From the NCBI GenBank assembly GCA_021828225.1, contig JAKASH010000109.1, positions 1 to 8,106 on the forward strand: a stretch of 8,106 nt of DNA, given 5' to 3'. Positions 6,591-8,106 of the stretch are shown here, one piece after another. Each line of letters opens with the position of its first letter. The stretch's first letter is position 1. The position numbers and the translations under genes are program-made. This DNA is from Acidobacteriota bacterium (lineage in GTDB: Bacteria > Acidobacteriota > Terriglobia > UBA7540). The notes under the pieces were generated by a model that searched no databases, was not told the origin of the DNA, and saw only the letters and a list, made by a program, of their open reading frames with translations.

Positions 6591-7793
6591 CTATGCCTTG
6601 AGCACGACCACGCCGTGTCTCGGCACGCTGGTCGTGTAGCTTCCCTCAAGAGTCCCCAGGTCCTTGTGAGCCCAGAGATCACGCAGCTTCGCAGGGCCCG
6701 AGATGCCGATGTCTTTGAACCTTAATGTCATGGTCATCTCATGCTCTTCGCGATTGAACATTCCCACAGCCTTACCGCCGTCCGCCAGAGGTTTTATCCA
6801 GATTTCCATCGGGCCTTCCTGCCATGCCCTGTGTCCCTGGATTCCGGCCCGATCCTGATTGACCGCAATCACTTCGCGATTGGTCAGGATCGCCAGCGCT
6901 TCCGGTGCCATCCTCGTCAGATCGTTGCCGGCAAACAGGGGAGCGGCGAGCAGGCACCACAGGCTCATCTGGGTGCGGTATTCTTCGTTCGACATCCCGC
7001 CGTTGCCGACCTCGAGCATATCCGGATCGTTCCAGTGGCCGGGGCCGGCGTATTTTTCAAGCCCGTTCTGCTCGAAGCCAATATACGCCATGTGATAGTA
7101 GTTATCCGAAATGTCGCCGGTGGTCCGCCACATGTTGCCTCCCGCCGACGCTCCCCACTTCCAGACGTCCTGCATGCCGTATTGGCAGAGGCTGTAAACA
7201 ATGGGACGCCCTGTGCGCAGCAGCGCCTGATGGAATTTTTCATACGCCGTCCGCATCTGGTCCGGCTTATAGACCAGGCTGCCGCTGCACCAGTCGTACT
7301 TGACGAAATCAATGCCCCAGTGCGCAAAGGTCTCCGCATCCTGCTGCTCGTGCCCGTAACTGGCTTCGCGTCCGGAACAGGTGACCGGCCCGGGACTCGT
7401 ATGAATCCCAACCTTCAGGCCCAGGCTGTGAATGTCATCGCACAAGGCCTTCATGTCCGGAAATTTCAGGATGTTCGGGTGAAACACGCCCTGGGCATCG
7501 TGGAAACCTTCCCACCCGCCATCGATCACCACGTACTCGTATCCCGCCGCCTTCATGCCGCTCGCCGCCATCGCCTGGGCCTGCGCCCGGATGATGGCGT
7601 CGTCGATCCTCAGATGAAAATGATTCCAAGTGTTCCATCCCATCGGTGGGGTCGGAGCCAGGTCCGCCACGCGATTCACTCCCTCCTGAAGTGGGTCGCC
7701 CGCGGGCATTGATTTTGTACGCGCGAGGGATGCCACGGTTTGCGGCAGAGCCACCAACGCCATCCCTCCTCCGAGAAAGTCCCGTCGTCTCAT
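6591..7793 (-). CDS. GH27 alpha-galactosidase-like glycosidase, Tat-exported
   Basis: The 400-residue protein starts with a twin-arginine signal (MRRRDFLGGG, hydrophobic core to about residue 24), so it should be exported folded. The GH27 (beta/alpha)8 domain begins at PPMGWNTWNHF (49-59). KYDWC (165-169) carries the nucleophile D167; WRTTGDISDN (222-231) carries the acid/base D227; C139 and C169 match the conserved disulfide; AGPGHWNDPDMLEVGNGGMS is near-perfect family consensus. A C-terminal beta domain ends with RDLWAH and VPRHGVVVLK. GH27 enzymes release alpha-galactose, alpha-GalNAc or beta-L-arabinopyranose with retention. Unusually, the galactose-holding IDDxW motif is IDGGW (90-94) and the usual GIYS is GIHTSPGP (129-136), so specificity is uncertain. 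The gene opens the minus-strand run, 259 nt before the kinase. The reading frame continues upstream to 8003, but that part is not protein-like. Confidence 0.9.
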   Translation of the reverse strand: MRRRDFLGGGMALVALPQTVASLARTKSMPAGDPLQEGVNRVADLAPTPPMGWNTWNHFHLRIDDAIIRAQAQAMAASGMKAAGYEYVVIDGGWEGFHDAQGVFHPNILKFPDMKALCDDIHSLGLKVGIHTSPGPVTCSGREASYGHEQQDAETFAHWGIDFVKYDWCSGSLVYKPDQMRTAYEKFHQALLRTGRPIVYSLCQYGMQDVWKWGASAGGNMWRTTGDISDNYYHMAYIGFEQNGLEKYAGPGHWNDPDMLEVGNGGMSNEEYRTQMSLWCLLAAPLFAGNDLTRMAPEALAILTNREVIAVNQDRAGIQGHRAWQEGPMEIWIKPLADGGKAVGMFNREEHEMTMTLRFKDIGISGPAKLRDLWAHKDLGTLEGSYTTSVPRHGVVVLKA

Positions 7794-7802
7794 GGTCATG
7801 GT

Positions 7803-7807
7803 CCTCC
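7803..7807 (-). promoter_or_regulatory. Ribosome binding site choosing between two GH27 start codons
   Basis: The minus strand reads GGAGG-ACC-ATG-ACC-ATG-AGACGACGG. GGAGG is only 3 nt from the first ATG (7799) but 9 nt from the second (7793), which is the normal distance. I therefore place the start at 7793, giving a protein beginning MRRRDF. Use of 7799 would add only Met-Thr and leave the Tat motif unchanged. Confidence 0.65.
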
Positions 7808-7992
7808 AGTTTCTTGTTTCCGCCTCATTTCCCGGCAAAGCGAGAGCCTCAGGGCTGCCTGCGGGGGGCCTGGTGGCCCACCGTAACAACTTTGCGGACG
7901 TGATACAAGAGGTTTGTCGGAGTTTCTTCGATTCCAATCGCCCGCTTCCTTTGCTGTCACGCTGCTGCTTCCCAGGCTGCTCCGCCAGAAAA

Positions 7993-8009
7993 TGATATAT
8001 CACATATCA
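7993..8009. promoter_or_regulatory. Palindromic operator in the divergent promoter region
   Basis: TGATAT-ATCAC-ATATCA is a perfect inverted repeat with 6-bp arms, and its first ten bases TGATATATCA are themselves a perfect palindrome. It sits in the 242-nt space between the divergent GH27 (ATG at 7793) and UxaA/SuyA-like (ATG at 8036) genes, 26 nt before the latter, so it may overlap that promoter. A closely related copy lies at 6498-6511. AT-rich TGATATATCA-like sites are typical of GntR-family (FadR/FCD) repressors of sugar-acid genes; that assignment is inference. The rest of the intergenic space (7800-7992) contains only the GH27 leader, with no other element I can name. Confidence 0.55.
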
Positions 8010-8035
8010 CTTTCCATAAGGAGAAAGGACCGAGG

Positions 8036-8106
8036 ATGATAGATTTTCTTGTTCACAACAGCCGGGACAATGTAGGGGTAGCGGTCAGGGATGTGCAGTC
8101 CGGAGA
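8036..8106 (+). CDS. N-terminus of a UxaA/SuyA-like SAF-domain protein (partial)
   Basis: ATG at 8036 follows AAGGAG (8018-8023) and AAAGG (8024-8028), and the frame stays open to the window edge, giving 23 residues: MIDFLVHNSRDNVGVAVRD then VQSG. The pattern 'FLVH...DNVGVAV.D...GE' is the start of the small SAF domain found at the N-terminus of altronate/galactarate dehydratases, in split UxaA small subunits, and in SuyA, the small subunit of (2R)-sulfolactate sulfo-lyase. These lyases remove water, or sulfite in the case of Suy, from a hydroxy acid. Too little is visible to choose between them. The gene is divergent from the glycosidase and shares its promoter region and the palindrome at 7993-8009, so it probably belongs to the same regulon. 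Confidence 0.7.
   Translation, partial: MIDFLVHNSRDNVGVAVRDVQSG

Noticed and set aside
6741..7712. Long open frame of 323 codons on the plus strand, opposite the GH27 gene
   Set aside because: It is antisense to a clearly conserved GH27 catalytic domain and shows no recognisable motif; such frames are expected opposite GC-rich coding DNA.
7800..8003. Upstream extension of the GH27 reading frame (68 extra codons)
   Set aside because: It is not protein-like, would bury the Tat signal inside the protein, and overlaps the palindromic operator; the GGAGG site selects 7793.
1..8106. CRISPR array, tRNA or rRNA genes, prophage or defence genes
   Set aside because: No regularly spaced repeats, tRNA-like cloverleaf, rRNA segments or defence domains were seen on either strand.

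Overview
The window looks like a carbohydrate-catabolism locus from a GC-rich, free-living soil-type bacterium. The mix of an SSS-family sugar symporter, a Tat-exported GH27 glycosidase, a membrane-anchored jelly-roll (LamG/DUF1080-like) protein and a PPi-type phosphofructokinase reminds me of Acidobacteriota such as the Solibacter/Bryobacter group. That assignment is an impression, not a demonstration.

Layout. The left end (1-218) holds the last codons of a plus-strand gene (stop at 62-64) and a short stretch that reads on the minus strand like a broken IS1634-type transposase. Six genes then run on the minus strand. In order of transcription they are: a GH27 alpha-galactosidase-like enzyme (7793-6591), a PPi-type 6-phosphofructokinase homologue (6331-5114), a Cgl0159/LacD-like class I aldolase homologue (5103-4057), an L-fucose/L-arabinose isomerase-family enzyme (3915-2509), an SSS sodium:solute symporter (2500-1040) and a signal-anchored jelly-roll protein (1019-219). 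Kinase and aldolase are 10 nt apart with the aldolase ribosome binding site on the kinase stop codon; isomerase and symporter are 8 nt apart; symporter and jelly-roll protein are 20 nt apart. At the right edge a divergent plus-strand gene begins (8036 onward) whose first 23 residues look like the small SAF-domain subunit of the UxaA (altronate dehydratase) / SuyA (sulfolactate sulfo-lyase) family.

How the parts may work together. Glycosidase, symporter, isomerase, kinase and aldolase form a complete 'release - import - isomerise - phosphorylate - cleave' series, but the kinase is a PFK-family enzyme rather than the PfkB/FGGY kinase expected beside a FucI/AraA-type isomerase, and the aldolase family is best known from inositol clusters. 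The most economical reading is a non-Leloir hexose route (for example galactose to tagatose to a tagatose phosphate to trioses). A route for another deoxy-, acidic or sulfonated hexose is possible, because the GH27 enzyme lacks one of the two Asp residues that normally hold galactose and because a UxaA/SuyA-like gene sits across the divergent promoter. Two near-identical TGATAT-S-TGATA elements, one in the divergent promoter region and one ahead of the kinase gene, suggest that a single repressor, probably of the GntR type, controls the whole locus. No regulator gene lies in the window.
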